Positions 1 to 8,839 of a stretch of 64,000 nucleotides of DNA are shown piece after piece. The position numbers and the translations under genes were made by a program. The first letter of the stretch is position 1. Every line of letters begins with the position of its first letter. The notes beneath the pieces were generated by a model. The model ran no database searches, was not told where the DNA came from, and saw nothing but the letters and a program-made list of their open reading frames with translations. This DNA is from Streptomyces sp. SID12488. Lineage in GTDB: Bacteria > Actinomycetota > Actinomycetes > Streptomycetales > Streptomycetaceae. The stretch spans positions 1-64,000 of the forward strand of contig NZ_JAAGLT010000042.1 of assembly GCF_010548275.1 (NCBI RefSeq), written 5' to 3'.

Positions 1-571
1 CGACCCCGCCGCCGCCCGCGGGAACCCCACCGTGCGGGCCGCCCGGACCGCCGCCGGGACCGCCGGGACCTCCGCCGGGGCCACCCGGCCCGCCGGGCGG
101 GGTCGATGTGCCGGTCGGGGTCGGTGTCCCGGTCGGTTCGTCGGTCGGGCAGTCGACCTGGAACACCTTGTGCTTGCCCGCGCCCTGGCCGCCGACGATG
201 TTCCACGTCAGCTTGTACTGACCGTCCGGCAGCGCGAGGGGCAGGGTGTGTCCGGTGCCGTCGGGCTCCAGGTCGAGGGTGTCACCGAGGGTGGCGCCGT
301 TCGCCTCCAGGGGCTGGGTCTCGATGGACCACTCGATGTCCTGGCCGTCGGGGAGGTCGTCGAAGTTGAACGCGGCGAGGTAGAAGTCGCAGACCTTGGG
401 CTCGTTGCGCTGGTCGTTGAAGGGCGTACCCACCTTGTGGATCTTGACGTCTCCGTTGTCGCCGGGGGCGGCGACGGCGGTGGCCCCGATGAGGGTGGTG
501 CCCGCGAGGGTGAGGGCCGCGAGCGCGGCGGTACGAACGCCGGTCCGGCGTGGACGGAGAGAGGTGGGCAT
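1..571 (-). CDS. Secreted Pro/Gly-rich protein, 3' end outside window
   Basis: This open frame starts at an ATG at 571 with a good SD (GGAGGA about 8 nt upstream) and is still open at base 1, so the C-terminus is missing. The N-terminus is a Sec signal peptide: an Arg-rich start (RPRRTGVR), a hydrophobic core (ALAALTLAGTTLIG) and a likely cleavage after AVA-AP. The mature part is acidic, about 115 residues, with one Cys in KVCDFY and one in QVDCPTDEP. It then passes into a Pro/Thr stretch (TGTPTPTGTSTPPGG) and Gly/Pro repeats typical of a wall-spanning segment. Streptomyces proteins of this build often end in a sortase motif and membrane anchor, but that part lies beyond the window. Function unknown. 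It is co-directional with the MFS gene upstream, separated by a hairpin. Confidence 0.75.
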   Translation of the reverse strand, partial: MPTSLRPRRTGVRTAALAALTLAGTTLIGATAVAAPGDNGDVKIHKVGTPFNDQRNEPKVCDFYLAAFNFDDLPDGQDIEWSIETQPLEANGATLGDTLDLEPDGTGHTLPLALPDGQYKLTWNIVGGQGAGKHKVFQVDCPTDEPTGTPTPTGTSTPPGGPGGPGGGPGGPGGGPGGPHGGVPAGGGGV

Positions 572-634
572 GCGCGGTTCCTCCGAGTCAGATGATTTTC
601 ACACAAATCACGCTTCTTCTGACTCTCTTTCACA

Positions 635-656
635 CTTCCGCCCTCAAGGGCGGAAG
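635..656 (-). terminator. Perfect hairpin after MFS gene
   Basis: Two perfect 10-bp arms (635-644 and 647-656, cttccgccct / agggcggaag) lie 8 nt beyond the MFS stop codon and before the secreted-protein gene. There is no T-tract, which is common in actinobacterial terminators. Confidence 0.5.
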
Positions 657-663
657 CACCGCC

Positions 664-1884
664 CTACGCCCCGTCGGACATCACCCTTCCGGCCCTCTCC
701 CGCTTCTCCGCCGACACCTGAGGGTCCGACGAGCGCACCGCGGTCCCCGCCGCCAGCAACAGCAGCGCGCCCAGCATCACGAACGGTGCCGCCACACCCG
801 TGACCCCGGCGACCAGACCGGCCGTGGCGGGCGCGGCGACCTGGCCGAGCCGGTTGCCGGTCAGGCGCAGCGCGAGGGCGGTGGAGCGGGCGCCGGCCGG
901 GGCGGCCTGGACGACCGTCGTCATCGACAGCGGCTGTCCGACGCCCAGGCAGAAGCCGAGTGCCGCGAGCATGATGGCCAGCCCCCACACCGGCACCGGC
1001 AGCGCGATCCCCGCGCACAGCAGCGCCGCCAGCAGACAGGTCACGGTGAGCAGCAGGCGCCGGCCGAGCAGTCTCAGCAGGGGCGTCAGCACCAGGCGGC
1101 ACGCGATGGTGGCCGCAGCGCGCAGTCCGAGCAGTACGCCGATCAGCGCCGGTGCGATGCCCCGGTGCTCGCCGACCACTGGAAGGTAGGCGGTGAGGAT
1201 GTCGGTCGCGGACAGCACGGCGAGGCTGACGAAGATGCCCGCGGGGACGCCCCGGGTACGCAGGATGCGGTGCACGGGGACGCGATCACCCTGCTCCGTA
1301 AGGGACTTGACGGCCGTACGGTCCTCGACGCGCCACAACGACGTGAACGACAACGCGGCGACCCCGCCCGCGACCAGCAGGGCGCGGGCGCTGGTGGCCG
1401 CCATGTCGTGGCCGCCGATCAGCGCGCCCGCCGCGATCGGGCCGATGAACTGGCCGAGCGAGACGCCGATGGTGAAGTGGCCGAAGTTGCGGTCCTGTTC
1501 GTGCGGGGCGGACCGGCGGGCGACGATCGACTGACCGCCGATGACGAAACAGAGGTGACCGAGGCCCATCACTCCGCTCCACGCGGCCATCGTGCCGAGG
1601 GAGCCCGCGGTCGCGCCGAGAGCGCACCCACCGGAGACCAGCAGCGCGCCGACGGTCAGCAGGGGTGCGCAGCGGCCGTGGTCGGTGCGGCGGCCCAGCG
1701 GTACGGCGGCGAAGAGCGGAAGCAGGGCGTACGCGGCGGCGATGACGCCGATCGCCCGCTCGTCCGCGCCCAGCGCGAGGGCCCGGTAGGAGACGGCGGG
1801 CCGGGCCATCGACACCGCCCCCTGCGTGAAGCTGAAGGCGATGACGAGGCGGAGCAGCCAGCCGCGGTTCCCACCGGGCCTCAT
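664..1884 (-). CDS. MFS transporter
   Basis: A 406-aa integral membrane protein with about 12 hydrophobic segments in two halves, the usual size for a major facilitator. The cytoplasmic loop after TM2 carries PLGRRTDHGR, matching the MFS motif A pattern (G-x-x-x-D-R/H-x-G-R). The start at 1884 is supported by AAGGAC about 6-8 nt upstream. It follows the CitMHS transporter gene by 76 bp on the same strand and is probably co-transcribed. The substrate cannot be read from the sequence; drug or metabolite efflux is the default inference for this subgroup. Confidence 0.8.
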   Translation of the reverse strand: MRPGGNRGWLLRLVIAFSFTQGAVSMARPAVSYRALALGADERAIGVIAAAYALLPLFAAVPLGRRTDHGRCAPLLTVGALLVSGGCALGATAGSLGTMAAWSGVMGLGHLCFVIGGQSIVARRSAPHEQDRNFGHFTIGVSLGQFIGPIAAGALIGGHDMAATSARALLVAGGVAALSFTSLWRVEDRTAVKSLTEQGDRVPVHRILRTRGVPAGIFVSLAVLSATDILTAYLPVVGEHRGIAPALIGVLLGLRAAATIACRLVLTPLLRLLGRRLLLTVTCLLAALLCAGIALPVPVWGLAIMLAALGFCLGVGQPLSMTTVVQAAPAGARSTALALRLTGNRLGQVAAPATAGLVAGVTGVAAPFVMLGALLLLAAGTAVRSSDPQVSAEKRERAGRVMSDGA

Positions 1885-1924
1885 GGTGTTGTCCTTCCGG
1901 ACGGATGCGCGGATCAGTTGCGGT

Positions 1925-1951
1925 TCGGACGCGAATCGGACGCGAGTCGGA
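1925..1951. repeat. Short 11-bp tandem repeat between transporter genes
   Basis: The decamer tcggacgcga occurs at 1925-1934 and 1936-1945, followed by a partial third unit (tcgga, 1947-1951), giving an 11-bp period just before the CitMHS stop region. No function is evident. Confidence 0.4.
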
Positions 1952-1960
1952 TGACGCGGA

Positions 1961-3418
1961 TCAGATGATGCCGAACAGGATGCCCGCCCCGAGGATGGCC
2001 AGCGAGGTCAGTACTGCCCACTTGACCACGAACTTCGTGTGGTCGCCGAACTCGACCTTCGCCATGCCGACGAGGACGTACACGGCCGGGACGAGCGGGC
2101 TGGACATGTGCAGGGGCTGGGCGATGAGGGAGGCACGGGCGATCTCCAGCGGGGAGACGCCGTGGGCCGCGCCGGCTTCGGCGAGGACCGGCAGGACGCC
2201 GAAGTAGAAGCCGTCGTTGGACATGAAGTACGTGAGCGGGATGCTGAGCAGGCCGGTGACGAAGGCCATGTGCGGGCCCATGCCGTCGGGGATGTTGTCG
2301 ACGAGCCAGCGGGCCATGTGGTCGACCATGCCGGTGCCGGTGAGGACGCCGGTGAAGACGGCGGCGGCGAAGACCATGCCTGAGACGTTGAGGACGTTCT
2401 CGGCGTGGGCGCCGAGGCGGGCCTTCTGGTCGGGCATGTGCGGGAAGTTGACCGTGAGGGCGAGCGCGGCGCCGAGCAGGAACAGCACCGGGATCGGCAG
2501 CCACTCCATGATCATGGAGGTGAGCAGGGTGACCGTGAGGAGCGCGTTGAACCAGTAGAGCTTGGGGCGCAGGGTGGTGCGGTTCGGGTCGAGGACCTTC
2601 AGCATCCGGTCGTCGTCATCGTCCATGCCGTCGTCACGGATGCTCTCTGCACCCGAACCGCCCGTGGGTGCGGCCGAGTTGCCCGCACCGGATCCCCCGG
2701 CCGACTTCGCGCCCGAACCGGCGCCGACTAGCACGGTCTCCGACTCCTGGTCCAACTCCCGCTCCCGCTCCGGGTCCTCCACCAGGACCGCGTCCAGCGT
2801 GAGCACGCCGAGCCTCGTGCGCTCGCGGCGGCCGAGGACGTACGAGAGGGCGATGACGAAGGCCAGGCCGACGGCGAGGGCCGGGATCATCGGGACGAAG
2901 ATGTCGCTGGCGTCCAGCTTCAGGGCCGTCGCGGCACGGGCCGTCGGGCCGCCCCAGGGCAGGGTGTTCATCACGCCGTTGGCCATCGCGGCGACGCCGG
3001 TCATCACGACGAGGCTCATCTTGAGGCGCTTGTACAGGGGGTACATCGCCGAGACCGTGATCATGAAGGTGGTCGAGCCGTCGCCGTCGAGGGACACGAT
3101 CGCCGCGAGGATGGCCGTGCCGACGACTATGCGCAGCGGGTCGGCCTTGGCGAACTTCAGGATCCCTCGGACGATCGGGTCGAAGAGACCGACGTCGATC
3201 ATCACACCGAAGTAGACGATCGCGAACATGAGCATCGCCGCGGTGGGGGCGAGGCTGGTGACGCCGTCGATGACGTAGTCACCGAGCTTGGCGCCCTTCC
3301 CGACGAAGACGCAGAACAGTGCCGGGATCAGTACGAGCGCCGCGATCGGCGACATCTTCTTCAGCATGATCAGGACCAGGAAGGTCGCGATCATCGTGAA
3401 GCCCAGAATGGTCAACAT
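1961..3418 (-). CDS. CitMHS-family citrate-metal:H+ symporter
   Basis: A 485-aa polytopic protein starting MLTILGFTMI. It has two hydrophobic halves separated by an acidic linker of about 110 residues rich in Glu/Asp/Gly/Ser, ending in a run of five Asp. The GDGSTTFMITVSAMYPLY segment and the matching C-terminal ...PLTYFMSNDGFYFGVLP segment are hallmarks of the CitMHS family, which moves divalent-metal-citrate complexes with protons. An in-frame ATG further upstream (3493) would add 25 non-hydrophobic residues; the ATG at 3418 gives the usual N-terminal helix. A candidate promoter and inverted repeats lie immediately upstream. Whether the preferred metal is Mg or Ca/Fe cannot be judged. Confidence 0.88.
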   Translation of the reverse strand: MLTILGFTMIATFLVLIMLKKMSPIAALVLIPALFCVFVGKGAKLGDYVIDGVTSLAPTAAMLMFAIVYFGVMIDVGLFDPIVRGILKFAKADPLRIVVGTAILAAIVSLDGDGSTTFMITVSAMYPLYKRLKMSLVVMTGVAAMANGVMNTLPWGGPTARAATALKLDASDIFVPMIPALAVGLAFVIALSYVLGRRERTRLGVLTLDAVLVEDPERERELDQESETVLVGAGSGAKSAGGSGAGNSAAPTGGSGAESIRDDGMDDDDDRMLKVLDPNRTTLRPKLYWFNALLTVTLLTSMIMEWLPIPVLFLLGAALALTVNFPHMPDQKARLGAHAENVLNVSGMVFAAAVFTGVLTGTGMVDHMARWLVDNIPDGMGPHMAFVTGLLSIPLTYFMSNDGFYFGVLPVLAEAGAAHGVSPLEIARASLIAQPLHMSSPLVPAVYVLVGMAKVEFGDHTKFVVKWAVLTSLAILGAGILFGII

Positions 3419-3427
3419 GAGTGGGTT

Positions 3428-3482
3428 ACCTAACGTTCGCCCTTGAACTCCCACCGGAGTCGGCAGTGCGTTGACGTTAGGT
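3428..3482. repeat. 9-bp inverted repeat bracketing CitMHS leader
   Basis: acctaacgt (3428-3436) is the exact reverse complement of acgttaggt (3474-3482). The upstream arm overlaps the candidate -10 and the other lies about 10 nt before the start codon. This fits paired half-sites for a repressor, but it is inference. A direct repeat gttgacgt (3470-3477 and 3507-3514) overlaps the region. Confidence 0.4.
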
Positions 3483-3503
3483 CGGCCCCACAAGTCTTAA
3501 CAA
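3474..3503 (-). promoter_or_regulatory. Candidate promoter of CitMHS gene
   Basis: On the minus strand TTGTTA (3503-3498) and TAACGT (3479-3474) are 18 bp apart, a reasonable fit to a housekeeping sigma promoter. The predicted leader is about 50 nt. Confidence 0.35.
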
Positions 3504-3540
3504 GATGTTGACGTGCGAGCAATAAGCGCAAAACTCCAGG

Positions 3541-5808
3541 TCACAGCGTTGTGCCTGCTGGGGCGAGATCGATGGGTACACCATTGAGTACGGCGTTGCC
3601 CGACAGCGGGTCGAGAAGGCTGCCGTCGAGGAGCTGGTTGACGTTGACACCGGGGTCGACGGCGGCGTGCGCGAGCCGGGTCCCGGACCGGTCGTGCCCC
3701 CACCCGTGGGGCAGGCTGACGACCCCGCGCCGTACGACGTCGGTGATCTCGGCGGGGGCCACCACCTCTCCCCCGGCGCCCTTGATCCGCACGGGGGCTC
3801 CGTCGAGCACGCCGAGGCGGGCGGCGTCCTCGGGGTGGATGTGCAGGGTGCAGCGGTTGGTGCCGCCGGTGAGCGCGGGGATGTTGTGCATCCAGCTGTT
3901 GTTGGAGCGAAGATGCCGGCGCCCGATCAGCACGATCCCGGCGGGGCGCTCACGCAGGGCCTCGCGCAGTCGCGGCAGGTCGTCGGCGATGGGCTGCGGC
4001 AGCAGCTCGATCTTCCCGCTGCGCGTCTTCAGGGGCTGCGGCAGGCGCGACTTGAGCGGCCCGAGGTCGATGCCGTGCGGGTGGGCGAGCACTTCGGCGA
4101 GGCTCAGACCGTCCGGTCGTGCGCCGAAGCCGTCGCCGTACGGGCCCAGGCGCAGCATCAGGTCGAGGCGGCGCTCGGGACCGGTGTCGCCGTCGAGTTC
4201 CTTGGCGAGCTGCTGCGGATCGCGGCCGTGGACCGGGGAGTGGGGTTCCTTGACGGCCTTGCCGAGGGTCTGGTCGATGACCATGGCGTCCACGGCGGAA
4301 GGGTCGGCGCCGTGCATGCCGGTCGCGGCCAGGATCAGCCGCGCGAGGATCTCGGTCTCGGCCATGCGTCCCGGTTCCAGGGGGACGGCGGGGCGGTTGT
4401 AGCGGACCTGGTTGCGGACGGCGAGGGTGTTGAAGGCGAAGTCGTGGTGGGGGCTCTGCGAGGGCGGGGGCGGGGGCAGCACGACGTGCGCGTGGCGCGA
4501 GGTCTCGTTGAGGTAGGGGTCGACGCTGACCATGAAGTCGAGCGAGTCCAGCGCCCTGTCGAGCCGGTTGCCGTCGGGCGCGGAGAGGACGGGGTTCGCG
4601 GCGACGACGATCAGGGCGTGAATCGGCTCGCCCTCGGCCGTGGCGGTGTCGATCTCCTCGGCGAGCGCGGAGAGCGGCAACTCGCCCTTGGCCTCCGGGT
4701 GTTGACCGACCCGCGAGTGCCAGCGGCCCAGCGTGAACCCGTGGCTGGGTCCGGCCGGCCGGGGTGTCCGGTCCGTGGCCGCCTGCGGGAAGAGGGCGCC
4801 GCCGGGCCGGTCGAGGTTGCCGGTGAGGATGTCGAGGACGTCGACCAGCCAGCTGGCGAGGGTGCCGTGCAGGACGGTGCAGCTGCCCATGCGGCCGTAG
4901 ACGGCGGCGGTGGGCGCGGCGGCGAGTTCACGGGCGAGGGTACGGATGGTGTCGGCGTCCACGTCACAGGCCTCGGCGACAGCGTCGGGCGTGAAGTCCC
5001 CTACGGCCGCCCGCACTTCGTCGACGCCTTGGACGTGCGGCCCCAACTCGCCGAGGTCGACGAGGTGTTCGTCGAAGAGGACGTACGTCATCGCGGCGAG
5101 CAGGAGGGCGTCCGTCCCGGGGCGGATCGCGATGTGCCGGTCGGCGAGTTTGGCGGTGCGGGTGCGGCGCGGGTCGATGACGGTGAGCGTGCCGCCGCGT
5201 GCCCTGAGGGCCTTGAGTTTGCCGGGGAAGTCGGGCGCCGTGCACAGACTCCCGTTGGACTCAAGGGGGTTGGCGCCGATGAGCAGCAGATGGTCGGTGT
5301 GGTCGAGGTCGGGTACGGGGATCGCGTTGGCGTCTCCGTAGAGCAGCCCGCTGGAGACGTGCTTGGGCATCTGGTCGACCGTGGAGGCGGTGAAGACGCT
5401 GCGCGTACCGAGGCCGGCGAGCAGGACCGGCGGGTAGAGGGCCCCGGCCATGGTGTGCACGTTCGGATTCCCGAAGACGGCTCCGACGGAGTTCGGCCCG
5501 TACCGCTCGACCACGCCCCGGATGCCGGCGGCTACGGCGTCGAAGGCCTCCGCCCAGCTCGCCTCGCGCAACTCGCCGTCCCGTCGCACAAGAGGGGTCC
5601 GCAGCCGGTCGGGGTCGCTGTCGAGGGCTCCGAAGGAGGCGCCCTTGGGGCAGATGAACCCCTGGCTGAACACGTCGTCGCGGTCCCCCCGGGCACTGGT
5701 GACCCGGCCGCTCTCGATGGTGAGCGTCAGTCCGCAGGTGGCCTCGCAGAGAGGGCAGACACGCAGGGCGGTGCGGGATTCGGTTCGGGAGTCGGTGGGG
5801 CTGGACAC
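3541..5808 (-). CDS. Molybdopterin (bis-MGD) oxidoreductase
   Basis: 755 aa from a GTG at 5808 with GGGAGG about 5 nt upstream; the frame stays open further upstream but that part looks non-coding. The N-terminal iron-sulfur motif CPLCEATCGL ... FICPKGASFG (C-x2-C-x3-C-x~27-C-P-K-G) marks the 4Fe-4S domain of the formate dehydrogenase/nitrate reductase superfamily. Further domains follow in family order: SVGAVFGNPN, HLLLIGANPLESN, TLTVIDPRRT for MGD binding, and a C-terminal molydopterin-dinucleotide-binding barrel (RSNNSWMHNIPALTGG, SLPHGWGHD). There is no signal peptide, so it is probably cytoplasmic. No partner flavoprotein or ferredoxin gene is adjacent, so the electron partner and substrate are unknown. 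Confidence 0.88.
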   Translation of the reverse strand: MSSPTDSRTESRTALRVCPLCEATCGLTLTIESGRVTSARGDRDDVFSQGFICPKGASFGALDSDPDRLRTPLVRRDGELREASWAEAFDAVAAGIRGVVERYGPNSVGAVFGNPNVHTMAGALYPPVLLAGLGTRSVFTASTVDQMPKHVSSGLLYGDANAIPVPDLDHTDHLLLIGANPLESNGSLCTAPDFPGKLKALRARGGTLTVIDPRRTRTAKLADRHIAIRPGTDALLLAAMTYVLFDEHLVDLGELGPHVQGVDEVRAAVGDFTPDAVAEACDVDADTIRTLARELAAAPTAAVYGRMGSCTVLHGTLASWLVDVLDILTGNLDRPGGALFPQAATDRTPRPAGPSHGFTLGRWHSRVGQHPEAKGELPLSALAEEIDTATAEGEPIHALIVVAANPVLSAPDGNRLDRALDSLDFMVSVDPYLNETSRHAHVVLPPPPPSQSPHHDFAFNTLAVRNQVRYNRPAVPLEPGRMAETEILARLILAATGMHGADPSAVDAMVIDQTLGKAVKEPHSPVHGRDPQQLAKELDGDTGPERRLDLMLRLGPYGDGFGARPDGLSLAEVLAHPHGIDLGPLKSRLPQPLKTRSGKIELLPQPIADDLPRLREALRERPAGIVLIGRRHLRSNNSWMHNIPALTGGTNRCTLHIHPEDAARLGVLDGAPVRIKGAGGEVVAPAEITDVVRRGVVSLPHGWGHDRSGTRLAHAAVDPGVNVNQLLDGSLLDPLSGNAVLNGVPIDLAPAGTTL

Positions 5809-5947
5809 GGGTCCTCCCGGGTGGGGGGTGGCGGCAACGGTGACGCACGGATGGTGTCGAGCATACCGACCGGTACGGATGGAGGGGAGGGGTTGCGCAC
5901 ACCCGCCTCGGCCGGTGCGGGCGAGCCGGGCGAGTTGGCCGGGAACC

Positions 5948-6568
5948 TCAGTCGAGCGCCCGCGCCAGATACGCCCGCAGCAACTCCCGCGCCTCCGCGA
6001 TGATGCGCTCGTCCCCCTCCGGGGCGACCCGGAAGGCCAGGTGGACAAGGGTGTCGGCGGTCTCGACGGCGATCAGGAACATGCGGCGCAGATCGTCGTC
6101 AGGTTCACGGGCGAGGACGCCGGAGAGAAGGGCGGTGAGGGTGTCGGCGACGCGGTGGTTGGGTCCGGCGTCACGTTTGCCGACCGGGATCTGGTTGCCG
6201 AAGTCGACGAGCGAGAAACCCGGCGCGGTCCGTTTCATGGCCAGGTACTCGTCGAGCACGGCGTCCATGGCCTCGCGCCAGCCGCCCCCGGTCTGCTGCG
6301 CCAGGCGCTCGGTGACGCGCGTGATGTAGCGCTCCAGGTTCCGCTGGGCCAGCGCGTCCGCCATGGCGCGCTTGTTGCCGAAGAAGCGGTACACGGAGCC
6401 TATGGGGACGCCGGCGCGTATCGCCACCGCCCGGGTGCTCAGGGCGTCGTAGCCGACCTCGTCGAGAAGGTCGGCGCAGGCGTCGAGGATTCTGGTCAGC
6501 CGTTCGGCACTGCGCCGCTGTACGGGCGCACGACGTAGCGAGGTCGCTGGGGGCACGGGATTCATCAT
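5948..6568 (-). CDS. TetR-family repressor
   Basis: 206 aa from the first of two consecutive ATGs (6568/6565), preceded by AGGGA. An in-frame ATG at 6598 is also possible. Residues about 20-70 form a TetR helix-turn-helix (LTRILDACADLLDEVGYDAL ... VPIGSVYRFFGNKRAM). The C-terminal ligand-binding half has the generic TetR_C layout with an LVDFGNQI segment. It is divergent from hmgA across about 114 bp, and sits 139 bp upstream of the molybdenum enzyme gene on the same strand. Either neighbour could be its target. Confidence 0.85.
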   Translation of the reverse strand: MMNPVPPATSLRRAPVQRRSAERLTRILDACADLLDEVGYDALSTRAVAIRAGVPIGSVYRFFGNKRAMADALAQRNLERYITRVTERLAQQTGGGWREAMDAVLDEYLAMKRTAPGFSLVDFGNQIPVGKRDAGPNHRVADTLTALLSGVLAREPDDDLRRMFLIAVETADTLVHLAFRVAPEGDERIIAEARELLRAYLARALD

Positions 6569-6614
6569 GCCGGTCCCTGCCGACCGGGTGAACCTCACCC
6601 CTCACTTTCCCCTC

Positions 6615-6643
6615 TTGCGCCCGCGAACGCCGAATCCTACGGT
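6615..6643 (+). promoter_or_regulatory. Candidate hmgA promoter
   Basis: TTGCGC (6615-6620), 17 bp, then TACGGT (6638-6643) fits an actinobacterial sigma-70-type promoter. It lies about 40 nt before the hmgA start, in the short TetR/hmgA divergent gap, so the TetR protein could control it. Confidence 0.35.
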
Positions 6644-6682
6644 GAAGCATAGGAATGAGGGACGGAGAGCGAGGGAGCACGG

Positions 6683-7999
6683 ATGAGCGGGGACGCGCGG
6701 AAGGCGGCCGAGGGGCTTGTACACCTCACCGGTTTCGGCAATGAGCACAGCTCGGAGGCCGTTCCCGGCGCCCTGCCCGAGGGCCGCAACTCGCCACAGC
6801 GCGCCCCCCTCGGCCTCTACGCCGAGCAGCTCAGCGGTACGGCGTTCACCGAGCCCCGCGCCCACAACCGCCGCTCCTGGCTGTATCGCATCCGCCCCTC
6901 GGCCGCGCATCCCCCGTTCACACCCATCGGCAATGGCTCGATCCGCACGGCACCCTTCACGGAATCCGTGCCCGATCCGAACCGGCTGCGCTGGGACCCG
7001 CTGCCCGAGCCCCCGGCCGGGACGGACTTCCTGGCGGGCCTGTGGACCCTCGGCGGCAACGGCGACGCAACGCAGCGCAGCGGCATGGCCGTGCACCTGT
7101 ACCACGCCAACTCCTCGATGGAGCGGGTGTTCAGCGACGCCGACGGGGAGCTGCTGATCGTCCCGGAGACCGGCGGGCTGCTGCTGCGCACCGAGTTCGG
7201 GCCGCTGTTCGTCGAGCCCGGCCATGTCGCGCTCGTCCCTCGCGGGGTGCGCTTCCGGGTGGAGCTGACCGACACCACCGCCCGGGGTTACGTGTGCGAG
7301 AACTACGGCACCCCCTTCCGGCTCCCCGACCTCGGCCCGATCGGCGCCAACGGGCTGGCCAACGCACGGGACTTCCGGGCGCCGGTCGCCGCGTACGAGG
7401 ACGTCGAGGGTCCGGTGGAGGTCGTCAACAAGTTCTGCGGCAACCTCTGGACGGCCGTCTACGACCACTCCCCGCTCGACGTCGTCGCCTGGCACGGCAA
7501 CCATGTCCCGTACGCCTACGACCTGCGCCGTTTCAACGTCCTCGGCAGCCTCTCGTACGACCACCCGGACCCGTCGATCTTCACGGTGCTCACGTCGCCG
7601 TCGGACACGCCGGGGCTCGCCGGGATCGACTTCGTCGTCTTCGCGCCGCGCTGGCTGGTGGGCGAGGACACCTTCCGGCCGCCGTACTTCCACCGGAACG
7701 TGATGAGCGAGTACATGGGGCTGATCGACGGCGCGTACGACGCGAAGGCTGAGGGGTTCCTGCCCGGAGGCGGCTCGCTGCACAACATGATGTCCGCGCA
7801 CGGGCCCGACCGGGAGACCTTCGACCGAGCGAGCGCGGCCGAGCTGCGGCCCCAGAAGGTCGACGACGGACTGGCGTTCATGTTCGAGACACGGTGGCCG
7901 ATGACCCTGACGGCACAGGCGGCGCGGGCCGAACATCTGCAACCCGGGTACGACGACGTGTGGTCGGGCCTCCAGCGGCACTTCCGGCCGTTGCACTGA
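6683..7999 (+). CDS. hmgA: Homogentisate 1,2-dioxygenase
   Basis: 438 aa, the normal length for the family. The enzyme opens the ring of homogentisate to maleylacetoacetate in tyrosine/phenylalanine breakdown, using non-haem Fe(II). The family signature LTGFGNEHSSEA sits at the N-terminus. GYVCENYGTPFRLPDLGPIG and YDHPDPSIFTVLTSPSD are central conserved blocks, and the C-terminal RPPYFHRNVMSEYMGLI carries the iron-ligand region. The start at 6683 is preceded by AGGGAG. A GntR-type regulator follows within 30 bp, suggesting co-transcription. Fumarylacetoacetate hydrolase is not in this window. Confidence 0.97.
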   Translation: MSGDARKAAEGLVHLTGFGNEHSSEAVPGALPEGRNSPQRAPLGLYAEQLSGTAFTEPRAHNRRSWLYRIRPSAAHPPFTPIGNGSIRTAPFTESVPDPNRLRWDPLPEPPAGTDFLAGLWTLGGNGDATQRSGMAVHLYHANSSMERVFSDADGELLIVPETGGLLLRTEFGPLFVEPGHVALVPRGVRFRVELTDTTARGYVCENYGTPFRLPDLGPIGANGLANARDFRAPVAAYEDVEGPVEVVNKFCGNLWTAVYDHSPLDVVAWHGNHVPYAYDLRRFNVLGSLSYDHPDPSIFTVLTSPSDTPGLAGIDFVVFAPRWLVGEDTFRPPYFHRNVMSEYMGLIDGAYDAKAEGFLPGGGSLHNMMSAHGPDRETFDRASAAELRPQKVDDGLAFMFETRWPMTLTAQAARAEHLQPGYDDVWSGLQRHFRPLH

Positions 8000-8026
8000 G
8001 CGTTGCCGACCGGTACGGATACCTCC

Positions 8027-8776
8027 GTGACCTCCTTCGCGCCGGACTCGATCGTCCTGAACCGCAAACTGCCGCTCTGGTACCAGGTTTCGCAGTCCCT
8101 GCGCGCCTCGATCCTCGGCCGCTCGGCGCGGGACCCGCTGCGGCTGCCCACCGAGGAGCAGTTGGCGGGTCACTACGGCGTGAGTGTGCTGACGATGCGC
8201 CAGGCGCTCAAGGAACTCGAGGACGAGGGGCTGATCAGCCGGCACCGCAGGCGCGGCACGTTCATCGAGCCGGACGCCCGACAAGGCACTCCCGTACGGC
8301 TCCTGGGCTCGGTCGACGCCATCGTCGCCCAGCAGTCCGGCATGACCACCGAACTCCTCGGCCACGGCAGCGCGCCCGTGCCCACCGAACTCGCCGAGTA
8401 CTTCCCGGATCTCGTGGAGGTGGCCACGTACCACCGGCTGCGCGGCGACGAGGAGACCGGCGAACCGACCAACCACGCCCGCAACTACGTCCGCCCGGAA
8501 CTCGCCGAGCGCATCGACCGGCGGGACCTGCTCCGCTGGCCGATGACCAAGGTGCTGCGGGACGTGGCGGGTGCGGACATCAGCCGCATCACGGACACCG
8601 TCCAGGCCCGCCTCGCGGACCCGGAGACGGCCCGGCTGCTCCAGGTCCCGCTGCTCAGCCCGATCCTGCACTACACGGGCGTCGCGTACGACGGGACGGG
8701 CCGGGTCCTGGACGTCGCCGTCATCCACTACCGCGGCGACCGCTTCTCCTTCACGGTGACGCTGGACGCGACGTAG
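8027..8776 (+). CDS. GntR/HutC-family regulator with UTRA domain
   Basis: 249 aa from GTG at 8027; a TTG at 8003 in the same frame is an alternative, and neither has a strong SD, which fits coupling to hmgA (stop at 7999). Residues about 12-80 are a winged helix typical of GntR (LPLWYQVSQSLRASIL, LPTEEQLAGHYGVSVLTMRQ, GLISRHRRRGTFI). The C-terminal 150 residues match the UTRA ligand-binding fold (TELAEYFPDL ... LLSPILHYTGVAYD ... GDRFSFTVTL). Its position suggests it senses an aromatic catabolite or an hmgA-pathway intermediate, but that is inference from position only. Confidence 0.88.
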   Translation: MTSFAPDSIVLNRKLPLWYQVSQSLRASILGRSARDPLRLPTEEQLAGHYGVSVLTMRQALKELEDEGLISRHRRRGTFIEPDARQGTPVRLLGSVDAIVAQQSGMTTELLGHGSAPVPTELAEYFPDLVEVATYHRLRGDEETGEPTNHARNYVRPELAERIDRRDLLRWPMTKVLRDVAGADISRITDTVQARLADPETARLLQVPLLSPILHYTGVAYDGTGRVLDVAVIHYRGDRFSFTVTLDAT

Positions 8777-8839
8777 GCGCCGTTCGGCTCGTCCACGCCT
8801 GTCAGGCCCCGCCCGGCTCTCCTGGCTCTCCCGGCTCGG

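Noticed and set aside
3667..6003. 778-codon plus-strand frame
   Set aside because: Antisense to the molybdenum oxidoreductase; lacks any family signature.
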